64,000 nt of DNA from contig CAZUKP010000009.1 of assembly GCA_964620915.1 (NCBI GenBank), positions 3,651 to 67,650 on the forward strand, in the 5' to 3' direction. A program made the position numbers and the translations under genes. Origin of the DNA: Hyphomicrobium_A sp964620915. GTDB taxonomy: Bacteria; Pseudomonadota; Alphaproteobacteria; Rhizobiales; Hyphomicrobiaceae. Below are positions 63,460 to 64,000 of this stretch, piece by piece. Each line of letters starts with the position of its first letter. Position 1 is the first letter of the stretch. A model generated the notes under the pieces. The model made no database searches. It was not told the DNA's origin and saw nothing but the letters and a program-made list of their open reading frames with translations.

Positions 63460-63981
63460 ATGCAAGACCTTATTGACAAGATCGAACAAGCGTTTGCAGA
63501 CGTCGAATATCCCGGCGACGACGATTTGACCGACAGCACTTACGGTGAAGAGCCTGCAGCTCTGGTCAAAGACTTCAGCGGCAAGACTAACCGGCAAGAA
63601 CTCGACGTTGCATTTCTGAACCAGGCGCCGGATGGGTGGGGAACGGCACTGTCCTTTTTCTCCGCTCGTGCGCTTCGTTTTTTTCTGCCCGTGTATTTGA
63701 TTGCTGATATTCGGGGCGAGTTGGATCGCCCCGACCCGGTATCACGCTTGTGTTCGTCACTGACGCCGTTAGGGGAAACGAATAAGATTGCACGGACCTG
63801 GGGCGGGGGCACCATGGGCGAGCGCGCACGGGCAGACTTCGCCAAGTTTAATGACGCTCAGGCCTCGGCCGTTGTTGCGTACCTTTGCTGGAAACTGGAC
63901 GCTGCTGACGGATACGACCCAACAATCGAACAGGCGCTGGAGAACTATTGGCTGGGGCGTGCTGTCGACGCTCAAGGCTGA
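63460..63981 (+). CDS. hypothetical soluble protein (possibly DUF6714-like)
   Basis: This 173-residue acidic protein starts MQDLIDKIEQAFADVEYPGD. It has a conserved-looking block ALSFFSARALRFFLPVYLIADI and a C-terminal region KFNDAQASAVVAYLCWKLD followed by IEQALENYWLGRA. It recalls the DUF6714 group, but I am not certain. No signal peptide or catalytic motif was found. It lies 55 bases downstream of the RTX-like gene and is complete just before the right edge. Confidence 0.6.
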   Translation: MQDLIDKIEQAFADVEYPGDDDLTDSTYGEEPAALVKDFSGKTNRQELDVAFLNQAPDGWGTALSFFSARALRFFLPVYLIADIRGELDRPDPVSRLCSSLTPLGETNKIARTWGGGTMGERARADFAKFNDAQASAVVAYLCWKLDAADGYDPTIEQALENYWLGRAVDAQG

Positions 63982-64000
63982 GAGTCTGGCGGAGGGGGAG

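Noticed and set aside
1..64000. CRISPR arrays, insertion sequences, integrases, prophage, tRNA or rRNA genes
   Set aside because: I looked for regularly spaced direct repeats, transposase-like ORFs with terminal repeats, T-loop/anticodon arms and rRNA motifs, and found none.

Overview
The window is a GC-rich (about 60% by eye) bacterial chromosome segment. Gene content and order point to Alphaproteobacteria, order Hyphomicrobiales (Rhizobiales), possibly a Hyphomicrobium-like lineage. The supporting signs are the guaB - MAPEG - rsmB - guaA neighbourhood, the divergent DUF2066/purM pair, the glyQ - small membrane protein - glyS run, and an Hda-type DnaA-like protein beside ppk/ppx. The genus is an inference; no rRNA or tRNA gene was recognised to support it. 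Genes are densely packed on both strands, and I see no insertion sequence, integrase, CRISPR array or prophage.

Layout. 0-10 kb: a small HTH protein and a PfkB-type sugar kinase, then a minus-strand block with the last steps of GMP synthesis (guaB, guaA), rsmB, a MAPEG protein, a methyltransferase/ATP-grasp fusion overlapping tspO, and a MaoC hydratase. 10-23 kb: a GNAT/histone-deacetylase-like fusion, an orphan TonB-like protein, a secreted alpha/beta hydrolase, prfC, small secreted proteins, a tautomerase, an FAD-linked oxidase, glycerate kinase, an NAD(P)-binding protein, and a divergent LysR/pirin pair with palindromes between them. 23-39.9 kb: housekeeping genes: glyQ/glyS, rnd, a DnaJ-like co-chaperone, ppx/ppk, an Hda-like protein, an AI-2E family transporter, a CDP-alcohol phosphatidyltransferase, DUF2066, purM and purN. 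39.9-50 kb: a cytochrome P450 with spaced direct repeats upstream, a TPR lipoprotein, a nitric-oxide-response cluster (nsrR, nnrS, fdxA) with a near-ideal NsrR-like operator, a DHFR-family reductase, ndk, a GYF-domain membrane protein and an ABC-F ATPase. 50-64 kb: the accessory part. It holds a CYTH-CHAD gene broken by an in-frame amber codon, a hairpin-rich non-coding stretch, HlyIII, DUF4186, an MsbA-like exporter, a NodU-type carbamoyltransferase, two tandem copies of a small acidic secreted-protein gene, a DUF1579-like secreted protein, an SGNH hydrolase, a sulfotransferase, a very AT-rich leader, and a truncated-looking RTX/cadherin-like protein.

How the parts work together. Nucleotide supply is covered by guaA, guaB, purM, purN and ndk. 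Polyphosphate metabolism is covered by ppk and ppx; the broken CYTH-CHAD gene belongs to a triphosphate/polyphosphate-binding family. nsrR, nnrS and fdxA form a compact NO-sensing module. The carbamoyltransferase, SGNH hydrolase, sulfotransferase and ABC exporter look like an envelope-modification neighbourhood, though they are not one operon. The strongest items for follow-up are the two domain fusions, the amber-interrupted CYTH-CHAD gene, the duplicated acidic-peptide genes, the NsrR operator, and the structured stretch near 51.8-52.1 kb.
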